Positions 24,849 to 33,250 are shown, numbered from the stretch's first letter. The stretch: 49,866 bases of DNA from Armatimonadetes bacterium 55-13 (GCA_001898035.1 MKRX01000027.1:137147-187012); one strand, 5' to 3'. Numbers and translations: made by a program. The notes: generated by a model from the letters alone, not told the origin.

Positions 24849-25100
24849 TTGCCACTTCCAGAATCTCTTCGGTACCGCGACCTCGGGCTTACAGCTGCAC
24901 CGGTTTTGACTTTGTGCCCTTGCTGCCGAGGTGGAGACCTAGGCCAGAAATGCTGAAAATAGCATGAATTTGCCACTTTGGACCTACGATGGCGGGTGAT
25001 ATACACGTCCAATAGGGAACCAGAAGGGCGCTTGAAGTGTTCAAATAGGTAGTCACGCTCATGTGGCAGATTTGAACCGCGTCCCTTCGACGCAACGTAA

Positions 25101-25715
25101 ATGGCAGAAACAACTTTTCGACTTGAACCGCACGAAGAAGCCCGTTTCAATGCGCTCCTGGAAGACAGCTACAAGAAGGTTTATAACATGGCCTACCGGT
25201 TGTCTGGGAATCGCACAGACGCGGAGGATCTTACTCAGGAAGCCTTTTATAGGGCGTACCGGAGCTTCCGCGACTATGAAGGTGATCGGCCGTTCGAGAA
25301 TTGGATATTTAGAATCGTGACTCGTCTCTTTCTCGACCTCCTGCGAAGCCGTCGTCGGCGAGTGAAGGCGGTTTCATACGATGCACCTCTTCATCGAGAC
25401 GCTTCAGAGGACAACCTCTATTTCGACATGGCGGACGATAAGCCCACTGCGGAGCAAGAGCTACTTAGCGGCGCCTTGAGCGAAGATCTTCAGATGGCGC
25501 TGGACTCTCTCTCCCCAGAGCAGAGAACGTTAGTGATTCTGGCGGACGTTGAACATGTGCCATATAAAGACATCGCCGAGATGCTGGACAAGCCGGTTGG
25601 GACGATTCGATCCCGATTGCATAGGACGCACAAGCTGATGCGCCATCGGATTGAGCAGGCTCGACGTAAGCTGGGCAAGCTTAAGGTTGTGGGAGGGCTT
25701 TTGCCTTCTCTTTAA
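25101..25715 (+). CDS. ECF-type sigma-70 family sigma factor
   Basis: 204 residues. Region 2 (YKKVYNMAYRLSGNRTDAEDLTQEAFYRAYRSF ... FENWIFRIVTRLFLDLLRSRRRR) and region 4 (LDSLSPEQRTLVILADVEHVPYKDIAEMLDKPVGTIRSRLHR) are complete, joined by a linker of about 45 residues. No anti-sigma gene is adjacent, which is unusual for ECF factors. The next gene downstream is a pseudopilin; a link is possible but not shown. Confidence 0.93.
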   Translation: MAETTFRLEPHEEARFNALLEDSYKKVYNMAYRLSGNRTDAEDLTQEAFYRAYRSFRDYEGDRPFENWIFRIVTRLFLDLLRSRRRRVKAVSYDAPLHRDASEDNLYFDMADDKPTAEQELLSGALSEDLQMALDSLSPEQRTLVILADVEHVPYKDIAEMLDKPVGTIRSRLHRTHKLMRHRIEQARRKLGKLKVVGGLLPSL

Positions 25716-25932
25716 CCTGATTGTCGTCAGCCCGTAGGTCCTGAGCATCTGGGACGCCTAACCTCCAAGTAAATATTTGAAGGGGCAGTCCTATTTATTT
25801 CGGTCGGTCATTGCATGATGCGAAGAGACCATGTATCATGACGGTTCGGACGTCATTCAAAAAAATATATATTTATTCTTATATCTCGATTGGCCATACA
25901 ACCCTTGCATGACTGTCCGACTTGGAGGTTGT

Positions 25933-26868
25933 ATGAATTCGACTAAAAGTCGACTGGCTTTCACTTTGATTGAGTTGCTGGTCGTAATCGCAATCATCGC
26001 CATTTTGGCAGCTATTCTCTTTCCCGTCTTCGCGCAGGCAAAAGAAGCCGCAAAGAAGACCACCGCGCTCAGTCAGTCCAAGCAAGTTGGCACAGCAATG
26101 ACCATCTATGCTGGCGACTATGACGACGCGTTTCCATGCGGCACGACGCCCAGATTGGATAATCCGTCGATTGTTCGTTATTGGAGCACCTGGCCAGCTC
26201 TTCACCCTGCGGGATGGGCTCCTGACAGTGCATCACAAAACATCAAGGCCGAGGACGAGCTGGTTTGGCACAACTCGATCTCGCCGTACACAAAGAACAA
26301 CGATCTCTACATCTCGCCGGGCGCCAACGGTTCCAAGACTACAGGTAGTCCTTGGGACGGATGGTATGCAGCGGCTGGTAACAAGCCTAAGGCCGGTAAT
26401 CTGACCTTTAACGGCGTCCTTCAGTATCTGACCACGAGTGAGGTTGCAGCCGTTTCGGTTCTTCCAATGCTCTGGCAAGGTATGGGTGACACCTACTGGG
26501 TCGGCCGTGGACAGACCAATCCTCGACTAGCTTGTACTGGGACTGGAGTGTGCCGATACGGTGGCGCTTCAATGCCACAGGCAGGTCAAGCAAACGGTTG
26601 GGCCACGACAATGGGACTGTATGCCAATAAGTACGGGCTCTTTTCGGGTGGAAATATCTACGTCGCCACGGATACATCTGCAAAGGTGGTTCGAATGGCA
26701 GGCGGGAACAAGGCGGGCTTCCCTGCATCTTGTAACAACCGCAACCCGATTCAAGACGTGGATAGCAATGGTGTAGTCACGTTCCCGACCGTGACTCGCG
26801 GTTGGTCTTATTCCAGCGGCGTTGCCTATCACTGCGCATTCGACCCTGCAAACGAGTTTAATAACTAA
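25933..26868 (+). CDS. Type IV prepilin-like (pseudopilin) protein 3
   Basis: 311 residues. Leader MNSTKSRLA then FTLIE (site Ala9/Phe10, Glu at +5), the usual hydrophobic helix and FPVFAQAK, then AGDYDD near residue 63. The C-terminus carries VATDTSAK in place of VDGHVK. The head is rich in Trp, Gly and Asn. The ATG at 25933 is chosen because TTGGAGG lies just before it and gives a standard leader. Upstream is an A/T tract (25858-25880). The lipoprotein start follows its stop after 1 base. Confidence 0.88.
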   Translation: MNSTKSRLAFTLIELLVVIAIIAILAAILFPVFAQAKEAAKKTTALSQSKQVGTAMTIYAGDYDDAFPCGTTPRLDNPSIVRYWSTWPALHPAGWAPDSASQNIKAEDELVWHNSISPYTKNNDLYISPGANGSKTTGSPWDGWYAAAGNKPKAGNLTFNGVLQYLTTSEVAAVSVLPMLWQGMGDTYWVGRGQTNPRLACTGTGVCRYGGASMPQAGQANGWATTMGLYANKYGLFSGGNIYVATDTSAKVVRMAGGNKAGFPASCNNRNPIQDVDSNGVVTFPTVTRGWSYSSGVAYHCAFDPANEFNN

Positions 26869-26869
26869 G

Positions 26870-27058
26870 ATGAAGTTAAAGTCTCTAGTTGCTCTCTTTG
26901 CTGTGGTGGGAATTCTCGCTGCAGGTTGTGGATCAGGTTCGTCGGATGTGACGGACGATGCCGCAAAGTCTCCGAATCCGTCTGGTGGCCCCATGGACAA
27001 AGGTATGTCTAATGCTGATGTCAAGGCTCCAGAATCGATGCCGACATCTCGAGAGTAG
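26870..27058 (+). CDS. Small lipoprotein, partner of pseudopilin 3
   Basis: 62 residues: MKLKSLVALFAVVGILAAGC is a full signal with lipobox (Cys20), followed by a Ser/Asp/Pro-rich disordered tail (DVTDDAAKSPNPSGGPMDKG). It starts 1 base after the pseudopilin stop. Same architecture as the lipoproteins at 258 and 3080, with little sequence similarity beyond the signal. A terminator follows 7 bases after the stop. Confidence 0.82.
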   Translation: MKLKSLVALFAVVGILAAGCGSGSSDVTDDAAKSPNPSGGPMDKGMSNADVKAPESMPTSRE

Positions 27059-27065
27059 GCGTTAC

Positions 27066-27100
27066 AGGAAGTGGTCAGCCTTTTGGTTTGGCCACTTCCT
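27066..27100 (+). terminator. Terminator of pseudopilin/lipoprotein pair 3
   Basis: AGGAAGTGG at 27066-27074 pairs with CCACTTCCT at 27092-27100; a short pyrimidine-rich tail follows. Confidence 0.7.
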
Positions 27101-27188
27101 TCTCGGTTACGATTGCTCCTTCTTGAGTGATCGCAACTACTCTTGATGTATTCTCTAGCAGGCGGTTCAATCTGCCATAATGATTATT

Positions 27189-27250
27189 AGCTGAGGAGCG
27201 CTGCGATCTCTTTGAGACCAGGCTCAGCTAAGACACAACGGCGCTCGCAA
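27189..27250 (+). promoter_or_regulatory. S-adenosylhomocysteine (SAH) riboswitch
   Basis: Matches the SAH riboswitch consensus: P1 AGCTGAG (27189-27195) with CTCAGCT (27223-27229), the core GAGGAGCGCTGCGA, a small hairpin TCTC-TTT-GAGA, CCAGGCTC, and AACGGCGCTC at the 3' end. GAGCGC (27196-27201) pairs with GCGCTC (27241-27246) as the pseudoknot. The class turns on genes when SAH rises. It lies directly upstream of ahcY, its standard target. Confidence 0.93.
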
Positions 27251-27283
27251 TCGATTAGGGGTTGCGGGCGCTTTTTGTTTTTT
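27241..27283 (+). terminator. Riboswitch-controlled terminator before ahcY
   Basis: 10-bp stem (27241-27250 with 27262-27271, one G-T) followed by TTTTTGTTTTTT. Its 5' arm is the same segment that forms the riboswitch pseudoknot, so the two structures exclude each other: SAH bound gives read-through, SAH absent gives termination. Confidence 0.88.
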
Positions 27284-27321
27284 GAAGGTTCCCCAGCCTG
27301 CAAATTGTAAGGAGCAAGCGG

Positions 27322-28737
27322 ATGCAAACAGAAATGAGCCCAACTTTTATCGACTATCACGTTGCCGATTTGGCCCTTGCGGGGTGGGGACGCAAAGAGA
27401 TCAAGATCGCTGAAACTGAGATGCCCGGCTTGATGGCGATTCGAGAGGAATTTGCATCGAGTCAGCCACTGAAAGGAGCCCGAATCGCCGGTTCGCTTCA
27501 CATGACGATTCAAACGGCGGTGCTGATCGAGACTTTAACGGCACTTGGCGCAGATGTCCGGTGGGCTTCGTGCAACATCTATTCCACACAGGATCACGCG
27601 GCCGCGGCAATTGCCGATCAGAAGATCCCTGTCTTTGCATTCAAAGGTGAGAGCCTCGATGAGTATTGGGAGTTCACTCACCGAATCTTCGAATGGAGCG
27701 ACGGCGGGACTCCCAACATGATTTTGGATGATGGTGGAGACGCCACACTTTTGGTCTTGCTCGGTTCAAGGGCAGAGAAAGACGCAAGTGTTTTGGACAA
27801 CCCGGGGAGCGAAGAAGAAGTTAGTCTCTTCAATGCGATCAAACGTAAACTTGCCGAGGATTCCAGCTTCTATAGCAAGATCAAGGCGAACATTCAAGGA
27901 GTAAGTGAAGAGACCACAACTGGGGTTCATCGACTCTACGAATTGCAAAAGAAAGGCGATCTTCCGTTCCCGGCTTTTAACGTCAACGATAGCGTGACGA
28001 AATCGAAGTTCGACAATTTGTATGGGTGTCGAGAGTCTTTGGTCGATGGAATCAAGCGAGCCACGGACGTTATGGTTGCGGGCAAGATCGCCCTTGTGTG
28101 CGGCTATGGTGACGTTGGAAAGGGAAGCGCCCAAGCCCTCCGGGCACTGAGTGCACAGGTTTGGGTCACCGAAGTCGATCCGATCTGCGCACTTCAGGCG
28201 GCGATGGAAGGGTTTAAGGTCGTCACGACTGACTATGCCGCGGACAAGGCAGACATTTTCGTAACTTGCACCGGAAACTATCATGTCATTGGGCACGACC
28301 ACATGGCCCGGATGAAGAACAACGCGATTGTTTGCAACATCGGCCACTTTGACAATGAGATCGACGTAGCCTCTCTTTCCCAATACCAATGGGAGGAGAT
28401 CAAGCCTCAGGTCGATCACATTATCTTCCCTGACGGCAAGCGGATCATCCTTCTAGCTAAAGGTCGTCTCGTTAATCTTGGCTGCGCGACTGGACATCCT
28501 TCTTATGTCATGAGCTCGTCATTTGCTAACCAAGTGATGGCGCAAATCGAGCTTTGGACAAAGAAAGGCGAATATGCCCCTGGCGTCTACGTGCTTCCGA
28601 AGCATCTGGACGAAAAGGTTGCTCGCCTACAGTTGCAGAAGCTGGATGCGGAACTGACGGTTCTTAGTCAGCAGCAAGCCGACTACATCGGCGTTCCCGT
28701 TGAAGGTCCTTACAAGGCCGATCACTACCGCTATTAA
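27322..28737 (+). CDS. ahcY: Adenosylhomocysteinase (SAH hydrolase)
   Basis: 471 residues. It splits SAH to adenosine and homocysteine, relieving product inhibition of methyltransferases. Motifs: [37 protein letters not shown], the NAD-binding [16 protein letters not shown], the [16 protein letters not shown] loop, [13 protein letters not shown] and the C-terminal YKADHYRY. Length fits the bacterial form. The ATG follows a clear AAGGAG site and the SAH riboswitch/terminator. Monocistronic: a terminator follows 5 bases after the stop. Confidence 0.98.
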   Translation: MQTEMSPTFIDYHVADLALAGWGRKEIKIAETEMPGLMAIREEFASSQPLKGARIAGSLHMTIQTAVLIETLTALGADVRWASCNIYSTQDHAAAAIADQKIPVFAFKGESLDEYWEFTHRIFEWSDGGTPNMILDDGGDATLLVLLGSRAEKDASVLDNPGSEEEVSLFNAIKRKLAEDSSFYSKIKANIQGVSEETTTGVHRLYELQKKGDLPFPAFNVNDSVTKSKFDNLYGCRESLVDGIKRATDVMVAGKIALVCGYGDVGKGSAQALRALSAQVWVTEVDPICALQAAMEGFKVVTTDYAADKADIFVTCTGNYHVIGHDHMARMKNNAIVCNIGHFDNEIDVASLSQYQWEEIKPQVDHIIFPDGKRIILLAKGRLVNLGCATGHPSYVMSSSFANQVMAQIELWTKKGEYAPGVYVLPKHLDEKVARLQLQKLDAELTVLSQQQADYIGVPVEGPYKADHYRY

Positions 28738-28742
28738 GATCT

Positions 28743-28770
28743 TTGGCGGCCCTTAAAAAAGGGCCGCCAA
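28743..28770 (+). terminator. Terminator of ahcY
   Basis: TTGGCGGCCC and its complement form a GC-rich stem (28743-28770) with an A-rich loop; no long T tract. Confidence 0.75.
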
Positions 28771-28827
28771 CACCTTGTACCCATCGGTGATGAATATGCA
28801 AGATAAATGCGGTAAGTTCTCTTGCTC

Positions 28828-29574
28828 ATGCAGAACTCTTCGGGGAAGAAAGCCGTTAAGATCTTTGGTTGCGGCGGTTGTGGTTGCGCAAGCCTAGTCG
28901 TAGGCTTTGTTGGCCTCATCATTTATTTCACCGCCTTTTCCAACTTTTGCGCTCGTATGATGGGCGAGGAAACGTATCCGCTCTCAGGAGACCCGGCTCG
29001 GTTTGAACCGTTTGCATCGGTTAGTGACATTCGGTCGAAGATCGGCGTTGGAGCTAAGCTCAAAAGCATCGAGGCCCGCTATGTTCGGTCAGACGGGACG
29101 ATGGACCTCAACGCTCGATACAAGCCGGCGCCCAATGTCACCTATGAGTTTGTAATGCCCTTGGACAAAGAACCGGAGAATGCCCCTCCGATTGGAGCGG
29201 GAAGATCTCCGGGAGATGTTTGGCTCCAAACGGTGACTGTCAATGTCTATGAGCCTGGCCAGCGGCGCCACGTTCAGAGAATTAGTGGAGCCTCCCGAAG
29301 CAGCTACAGCTACACCAACGAAGGGATGGATGTTGATCGTGGGACACCTTCCATGGGGAGCATCAAGGAATCGCTTGAGGATCCGAAGGTTAGCGCCAAG
29401 GAAATGTGGGATATCGCTCTGAAGAAGGGAGCCGATAAAGACGCAGTGGCGACGCTCTCTTACGAAGAAGATGGCTATCGATTTACGATTGCAGGTAGCC
29501 GAGTTTTCTTAGAATGGGATCGAGATGGAAAGTTTAGTGAGGATCGATCCCACTATCCGGGGCAGGAGCGTTAG
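28828..29574 (+). CDS. Membrane-anchored hypothetical protein
   Basis: 248 residues from ATG 28828 (TTG 28822 also open). A Cys/Gly-rich stretch (FGCGGCGCASLVV) leads into one transmembrane helix (residues about 15-38), then a soluble extracytoplasmic domain of about 200 residues (DIRSKIGVGAKLKSIEARYVRSDGTMDLNARYKP ... DVWLQTVTVNVYEPGQ). No family recognised. Four Cys within about ten residues just before or within the membrane helix are unusual and could bind metal, be palmitoyl-like sites, or be chance. It converges with the glycoside hydrolase with 3 bases between the stops. Confidence 0.78.
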   Translation: MQNSSGKKAVKIFGCGGCGCASLVVGFVGLIIYFTAFSNFCARMMGEETYPLSGDPARFEPFASVSDIRSKIGVGAKLKSIEARYVRSDGTMDLNARYKPAPNVTYEFVMPLDKEPENAPPIGAGRSPGDVWLQTVTVNVYEPGQRRHVQRISGASRSSYSYTNEGMDVDRGTPSMGSIKESLEDPKVSAKEMWDIALKKGADKDAVATLSYEEDGYRFTIAGSRVFLEWDRDGKFSEDRSHYPGQER

Positions 29575-29577
29575 CTC

Positions 29578-30831
29578 CTAGCCCTGGACATGGAAAGGAA
29601 GGTTGGCGGTAGCCGCATTTCCTTTGCCGTCCTTGACGGTAATGTAGACCCGATAGGCGCCGGGCTGATCGGGGACTTTGAACTCAACTTTTGTGCCGTG
29701 CGAGTTGTCAAGGACACCCTTGATAACCCCTGGACGTTGCTCGCCTTGACCTGCAAAGGCTTTGTTTTCGGCTTCGCGTCTTAGCTCCCAGAGGTAAGTG
29801 AGAGGATCCCCGTCCGGATCCGTTGCTTTGACGATAGCGGTAGCTTGACTGCCCTTTGGCACATTCTTTTGAGCGATATCTAAGCTAAGTTCGGAAAGGG
29901 AAGGAGCACGGTTCTTGGGCCAATGGCCAGTCCAAGCCTTTGTAAGGACATCGATTGCCGCCGTTCTCTCTCCGGAGGGGAGAAACATTCCGAACCAAGT
30001 AGGTGTTTCTTCTTGCTTGTCCCCCCACAGGAAGGCATAGGAGCCAAGACACCATCCTGATTGTCCAGCGATCGAGTCTTGATAGTTCTTCTCGTAATAG
30101 GCGGCTTTCTCCGTGCTCGTTTGTTCTAGAGCGGCGCCCCAAGGGGTCTTAGGCCGCTCCCATGGCCCGAGGGGGCCGTACTCGGTTACTACAAACGGCT
30201 TGTCCCAGCCAAACTCTTTCAAGCGCTTGGGCAGGGTGGGGAGTCCGCCGTAGGAGTTCACTCCGAGCACATCGATGCTGGGAGCGTATTTCTTAATGTG
30301 GTCGATCTTCTGCTGGCTGATCTCCGCGACCACCGTCATCGTCGGGTGGTTGGGATCGATCTGCTTGGCGGCTTTGGCGATCTGTTCGACGGCGATCCAG
30401 ACAGCGGGGACGTCGTTCCCCTCGGCTTCCATCTCATTGCCGATGCCCCACATGAGGAGGGCGGGATGGTCTTTGTGCTTCTGGAAGACGGCTTTCGAAG
30501 ACTCAAGCTGCTGCTTGACCTTGGCGTCGTCGTTGTAGTCGAAGTAAGACTTATGGCCGAGCCATACGCCGATGGTTAGAGTAAGGCTGTGCTTCTGACA
30601 GGCGTCGAGCTCTTCGCCTGCCTTGTCGGCTCCCCAGGTGCGCATCGAGTTGCCGCCAGAGGCGACGAGGTCCTCCATTCGAGTCGTGCCGCCCACGCCG
30701 CGGATCACGTAGGGTTTGCCGCTGTGGAGAAGTTTCCAAGCGCCGGGTTCGCCAGCGACTTCCACCTTACCGGCAGGGGCTGATGTCGTAGAAGGAGACA
30801 TAAGAAGGCCTAGAGCAATAGCGGTGAGCAT
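29578..30831 (-). CDS. Secreted glycoside hydrolase, GH2/GH5-like TIM barrel with Ig-like tail
   Basis: 417 residues. A signal peptide (MLTAIALGLLMSPSTTSAPAG) precedes a TIM barrel with acid/base Glu133 in MWGIGNEMEA and probable nucleophile Glu217 in VVTEYGPLG, the clan GH-A pattern. A C-terminal Ig/cadherin-like domain (from APSLSELSLDIAQ, with DPDGDPLTYLWELRR and VPDQPGAYRVYITVKDGKG) may bind substrate or the surface. The ATG at 30831 gives a clean signal peptide and lies 13 bases after the stop of the small membrane protein gene, so it is the last gene of a LacI-controlled unit. The substrate is unknown, probably a plant or microbial polysaccharide. Confidence 0.85.
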   Translation of the reverse strand: MLTAIALGLLMSPSTTSAPAGKVEVAGEPGAWKLLHSGKPYVIRGVGGTTRMEDLVASGGNSMRTWGADKAGEELDACQKHSLTLTIGVWLGHKSYFDYNDDAKVKQQLESSKAVFQKHKDHPALLMWGIGNEMEAEGNDVPAVWIAVEQIAKAAKQIDPNHPTMTVVAEISQQKIDHIKKYAPSIDVLGVNSYGGLPTLPKRLKEFGWDKPFVVTEYGPLGPWERPKTPWGAALEQTSTEKAAYYEKNYQDSIAGQSGWCLGSYAFLWGDKQEETPTWFGMFLPSGERTAAIDVLTKAWTGHWPKNRAPSLSELSLDIAQKNVPKGSQATAIVKATDPDGDPLTYLWELRREAENKAFAGQGEQRPGVIKGVLDNSHGTKVEFKVPDQPGAYRVYITVKDGKGNAATANLPFHVQG

Positions 30832-30844
30832 GATTATTGAGGGT

Positions 30845-31126
30845 CTATTGACCGGGGGCAGGAGGCGCGGTGGGTTGATTGCCAGGGTTTCCGGTCCCAC
30901 CTTCCGTCGCTCCGTACTTCTTCGTCTGCTCTTCGACCATCTTTTCCATCTCCGGCGAGAGCTTGCCTTTCATATAGGAGGGGACGGCTCCGTCAGGACC
31001 GAGTTTCAGCTTGGCCGCCGGGAATTCGGGCGGTCCCGAAAGCATTCGGAAGCCAAAGAAGCAGACGAGGCCAACGACGACCACGACGACGCTGTAAACG
31101 AGGGGCTTGGGTATTTCGCGTTTCAT
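30845..31126 (-). CDS. Small single-helix membrane protein, partner of pseudopilin 4
   Basis: 93 residues: MKREIPKPL, then one transmembrane helix (YSVVVVVVGLVCFFGF), then a short soluble segment with PDGAVPSYMKGKLSPEMEKMVEEQTKK and a Pro/Gly tail. It shares a P-TM-F[RK] layout and a PxG-x-PxxM motif with the partner of pseudopilin 5, suggesting one family. ATG 31126 is preferred; upstream is a 10-bp hairpin instead of an overlap. Function unknown. Confidence 0.78.
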   Translation of the reverse strand: MKREIPKPLVYSVVVVVVGLVCFFGFRMLSGPPEFPAAKLKLGPDGAVPSYMKGKLSPEMEKMVEEQTKKYGATEGGTGNPGNQPTAPPAPGQ

Positions 31127-31138
31127 CTCGGGTTTGGA

Positions 31139-31164
31139 GGGGCTTGGCAATAAAGCCAAGCCCC
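31139..31164 (-). promoter_or_regulatory. Intercistronic hairpin between pseudopilin 4 and its partner
   Basis: GGGGCTTGGC pairs perfectly with GCCAAGCCCC around a 6-base loop. It has no T tract, lies 6 bases after the pseudopilin stop and 12 bases before the partner start. It probably protects the upstream mRNA or sets the ratio of the two products. Confidence 0.6.
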
Positions 31165-31170
31165 TGGATG

Positions 31171-32034
31171 TCAGTTTTGGGGAAGAAGGCACTCTCGAGG
31201 CGTGCCGGTCGTGAAGTCCTCGTAGTCGAGGCAGACGCCGCGGAGTGTCGGATTGACGGCCGCTGCGTAGTCGGTCTTGCGTTCGTAGCCAGGGAAAATA
31301 TAGCCGCGCGGTGCGGTCTTCACGTGGCCGTCGACGTATGCGAAGCCGGCTTTTCCTGCATTCGACGTGAAGTCGATGCCGGAGTAATACTTCTGGGCAT
31401 TACCGACCGGAGTGCTCGAGTCTTCGTAAGCGAGCGTGTTTGCGGAGCCCGTCCACCAGACCCAGTTCTCATAGAACGAGGACCAGATCCACCAAGGCGG
31501 ATCTACGACCGCGCCGTTGCGCTGCTCCGTCAACATGATGGAGTTGGCGGGCATCGGAACGGCGGTCTGGGAGATGCTACGTACGGGGAACTCGGCGGGA
31601 CCCCAAGTCGAGTTGCCACCGACGCCTCGGATGACGTTATTCGCGGCTCGGTAGGAGCGCTTGATGTCGCCGAGGGGCGAGGGAACCTTGGCCGCGCGGT
31701 CCAGACCGGACTCCATGATGCCGTAGTTCTTCGTGTACGTGTAGATCAGCTTGTCCCAAGAAGGGCAGCCCCACTGGGAATCGTTACATGCGCCGGTAGC
31801 CCAAGAAGAGCCGTTGCCGTTCATGGTGCCACGCTTGGGGAAGATGTCGTCATAGTCCCCTGAGTACAGGATGATTCCTAGCGTATTTTGTTTCAAATTT
31901 GCGAGGCTGGCCGCGTTTTTAGCCGCGACTTTCGCTTGGGCGAATACAGGGAAGAGGATCGCCGCCAAGATGGCGATGATCGCAATTACGACTAGAAGTT
32001 CAATAAGGGTAAATGCATTCCGGAGTCTATTCAC
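31171..32034 (-). CDS. Type IV prepilin-like (pseudopilin) protein 4
   Basis: 287 residues. Leader MNRLRNA, FTLIE (Ala7/Phe8), hydrophobic helix and FPVFAQAK, then SGDYDD near residue 59. Here the C-terminal signature is complete: FAYVDGHVKTAPRG, as in the H-X9-DG group of Planctomycetes and Armatimonadota. Cys pairs (ACNDSQWGCPSW and the terminal CLDY...CLLP) could form disulfides. Its ATG overlaps the LacI stop by 4 bases (ATGA), an unusual direct coupling of a regulator and a surface protein. Confidence 0.9.
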   Translation of the reverse strand: MNRLRNAFTLIELLVVIAIIAILAAILFPVFAQAKVAAKNAASLANLKQNTLGIILYSGDYDDIFPKRGTMNGNGSSWATGACNDSQWGCPSWDKLIYTYTKNYGIMESGLDRAAKVPSPLGDIKRSYRAANNVIRGVGGNSTWGPAEFPVRSISQTAVPMPANSIMLTEQRNGAVVDPPWWIWSSFYENWVWWTGSANTLAYEDSSTPVGNAQKYYSGIDFTSNAGKAGFAYVDGHVKTAPRGYIFPGYERKTDYAAAVNPTLRGVCLDYEDFTTGTPRECLLPQN

Positions 32035-33056
32035 TTGATGTCCTCCTTTGGACGAGAAGTTGAATCTCTGACAATGAGTTCTGTTTCGAAAACCTTAGAT
32101 TCAAATCGCTTTTCACCGTCGATCATTGCGATTAGCGCTCGAGTAGCGATTGAGGCCACGCTATCAACTGGTTGTTTGACCGTGGTAATTGGGGGGATGA
32201 AAACGGTGCTCAGCGGGACGTTGTCAAATCCGGCGACGCTATAGTCATCAGGAACTTTAAGACCTTGACTCACCGCGCCGCGAATCGCACCCACCGCGAT
32301 TTCATCGTTGGCGCAAAAGATGGCGGTGGGCTGTTCTTTGTTGGCGAGCATTTCCAGCATGGCCTTTTCTCCGCCCTGCATCGTAAAGTCACCCGGAAGA
32401 ACCCACGATGGTTCGAATCGCCCGCCCATTGCAGGAACCATCTGCTCAAAGAAGTAGCGACGTTCAATGGCGTCTTCCATCTGCATTCGACCATAGAAGT
32501 GACCAAATTTCCGATGCCCCAACTGGAAGAGGTGTTCCAGGACTGCTTTAACCCCACTCTCGTTGTCTACCGAGTACTGAATCGAGTTTGGGCGGGCCTC
32601 CCCGGCGATGACAACATGAGGAATGTCGTGCTTCTCGATAACGTCGATGACGGGGGCATGCTGGGGCGGGGCAAGAAAGATCAAGCCATCGACTCGACCG
32701 TCGAGCAACACGTCGCTCATTTCTTGCGTCTGCATTTGATCGTATCGAGTGAAGAACATCACATCGTAGTGAAGTTCTTCCGCGGCATTCACAATTCCGT
32801 TCAGTGAGTTTTGAAGGTAGGGGCTCAAAACAATATCTGCACTGGCTTCGCTGGGAACGACGCCGATGGTAAAAGTACGTCGAGTAATAAGGGATCGCGC
32901 GAGCCGGTTCGGACGATATTGGAGTTCCTGAGCTGCTTCCAAGACCCGTCGTTTAACATCTTCGGGAACGGGACGGGGGCCGTTATTCAGCGCATAGCTA
33001 ACGGTACTTACCGAGATGTTTAGCTTCTTTGCAATGTCCTTGATCGTTGACGCCAT
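32031..33056 (-). CDS. LacI-family transcriptional regulator 1
   Basis: 341 residues. N-terminal LacI helix-turn-helix (TIKDIAKKLNISVSTVSYALNN), hinge helix YRPNRLARSL, then a periplasmic-binding-protein-like sugar sensor (IGVVPSEASADIVLSPYLQNSLNGIV, GLIFLAPP, AIFCANDEIAVGAIRGA, VAGFDNVPLSTVFIPPITTVKQP). The start ATG 33056 is chosen as it leaves the normal N-terminus. A 28-bp palindrome 17 bases upstream overlaps its promoter, so it is very probably autorepressed. It heads LacI - pseudopilin 4 - small membrane protein - glycoside hydrolase, so a sugar probably induces all four. Confidence 0.93.
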   Translation of the reverse strand: MASTIKDIAKKLNISVSTVSYALNNGPRPVPEDVKRRVLEAAQELQYRPNRLARSLITRRTFTIGVVPSEASADIVLSPYLQNSLNGIVNAAEELHYDVMFFTRYDQMQTQEMSDVLLDGRVDGLIFLAPPQHAPVIDVIEKHDIPHVVIAGEARPNSIQYSVDNESGVKAVLEHLFQLGHRKFGHFYGRMQMEDAIERRYFFEQMVPAMGGRFEPSWVLPGDFTMQGGEKAMLEMLANKEQPTAIFCANDEIAVGAIRGAVSQGLKVPDDYSVAGFDNVPLSTVFIPPITTVKQPVDSVASIATRALIAMIDGEKRFESKVFETELIVRDSTSRPKEDIK

Positions 33057-33072
33057 CGTCCACTTCCGTAGC

Positions 33073-33100
33073 TGAGAAACGTTTCGCGAAACGTTTCTCA
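33073..33100. promoter_or_regulatory. LacI-type double operator, 28-bp perfect palindrome
   Basis: Two copies of GAAACGTTTC (33076-33085 and 33088-33097), 12 bases apart centre to centre, inside one perfect palindrome (half site TGAGAAACGTTTCG). AAACGTTT-like cores with a central CG are typical LacI/GalR sites. It covers the predicted transcription start of the leftward promoter. Confidence 0.85.
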
Positions 33101-33104
33101 CAAC

Positions 33105-33132
33105 AATATAGAAGCAGATCTGTTGTTTGCAA
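33105..33132 (-). promoter_or_regulatory. Promoter of the leftward LacI 1 unit
   Basis: Reverse strand: -35 TTGCAA (33127-33132), 16-base spacer, -10 TATATT (33105-33110). Start would be near 33098, inside the operator. Confidence 0.55.
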
Positions 33133-33180
33133 AGGGTTTTTTTGACTTTCCATATTTTTTCCCAGTCTTTTAAATAGTGT

Positions 33181-33209
33181 TTGGCATTGCCTTTAACTTG
33201 TCATAGAAT
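33181..33209 (+). promoter_or_regulatory. Promoter of the rightward LacI 2 unit
   Basis: -35 TTGGCA (33181-33186), 17-base spacer, -10 TAGAAT (33204-33209). Start would be near 33216, within the first direct repeat. Confidence 0.6.
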
Positions 33210-33210
33210 T

Positions 33211-33250
33211 GAGCTAAAGTATTTGAGCAAGGGAGCTAAAGTATTTGAGC
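33211..33250 (+). repeat. Tandem 18-bp direct repeat at the LacI 2 start, probable operators
   Basis: GAGCTAAAGTATTTGAGC occurs at 33211-33228 and again, unchanged, at 33233-33250, 22 bases apart. Each copy is an imperfect palindrome (GCTAAA/TTTGAGC), as a LacI dimer site would be. The first covers the transcription start; the second contains the TTG start codon. Confidence 0.7.

Noticed and set aside
33211-33250. Direct repeat as a CRISPR or transposon footprint
   Set aside because: Only two copies, 4-base gap, placed on a promoter and start codon; operators explain it better.
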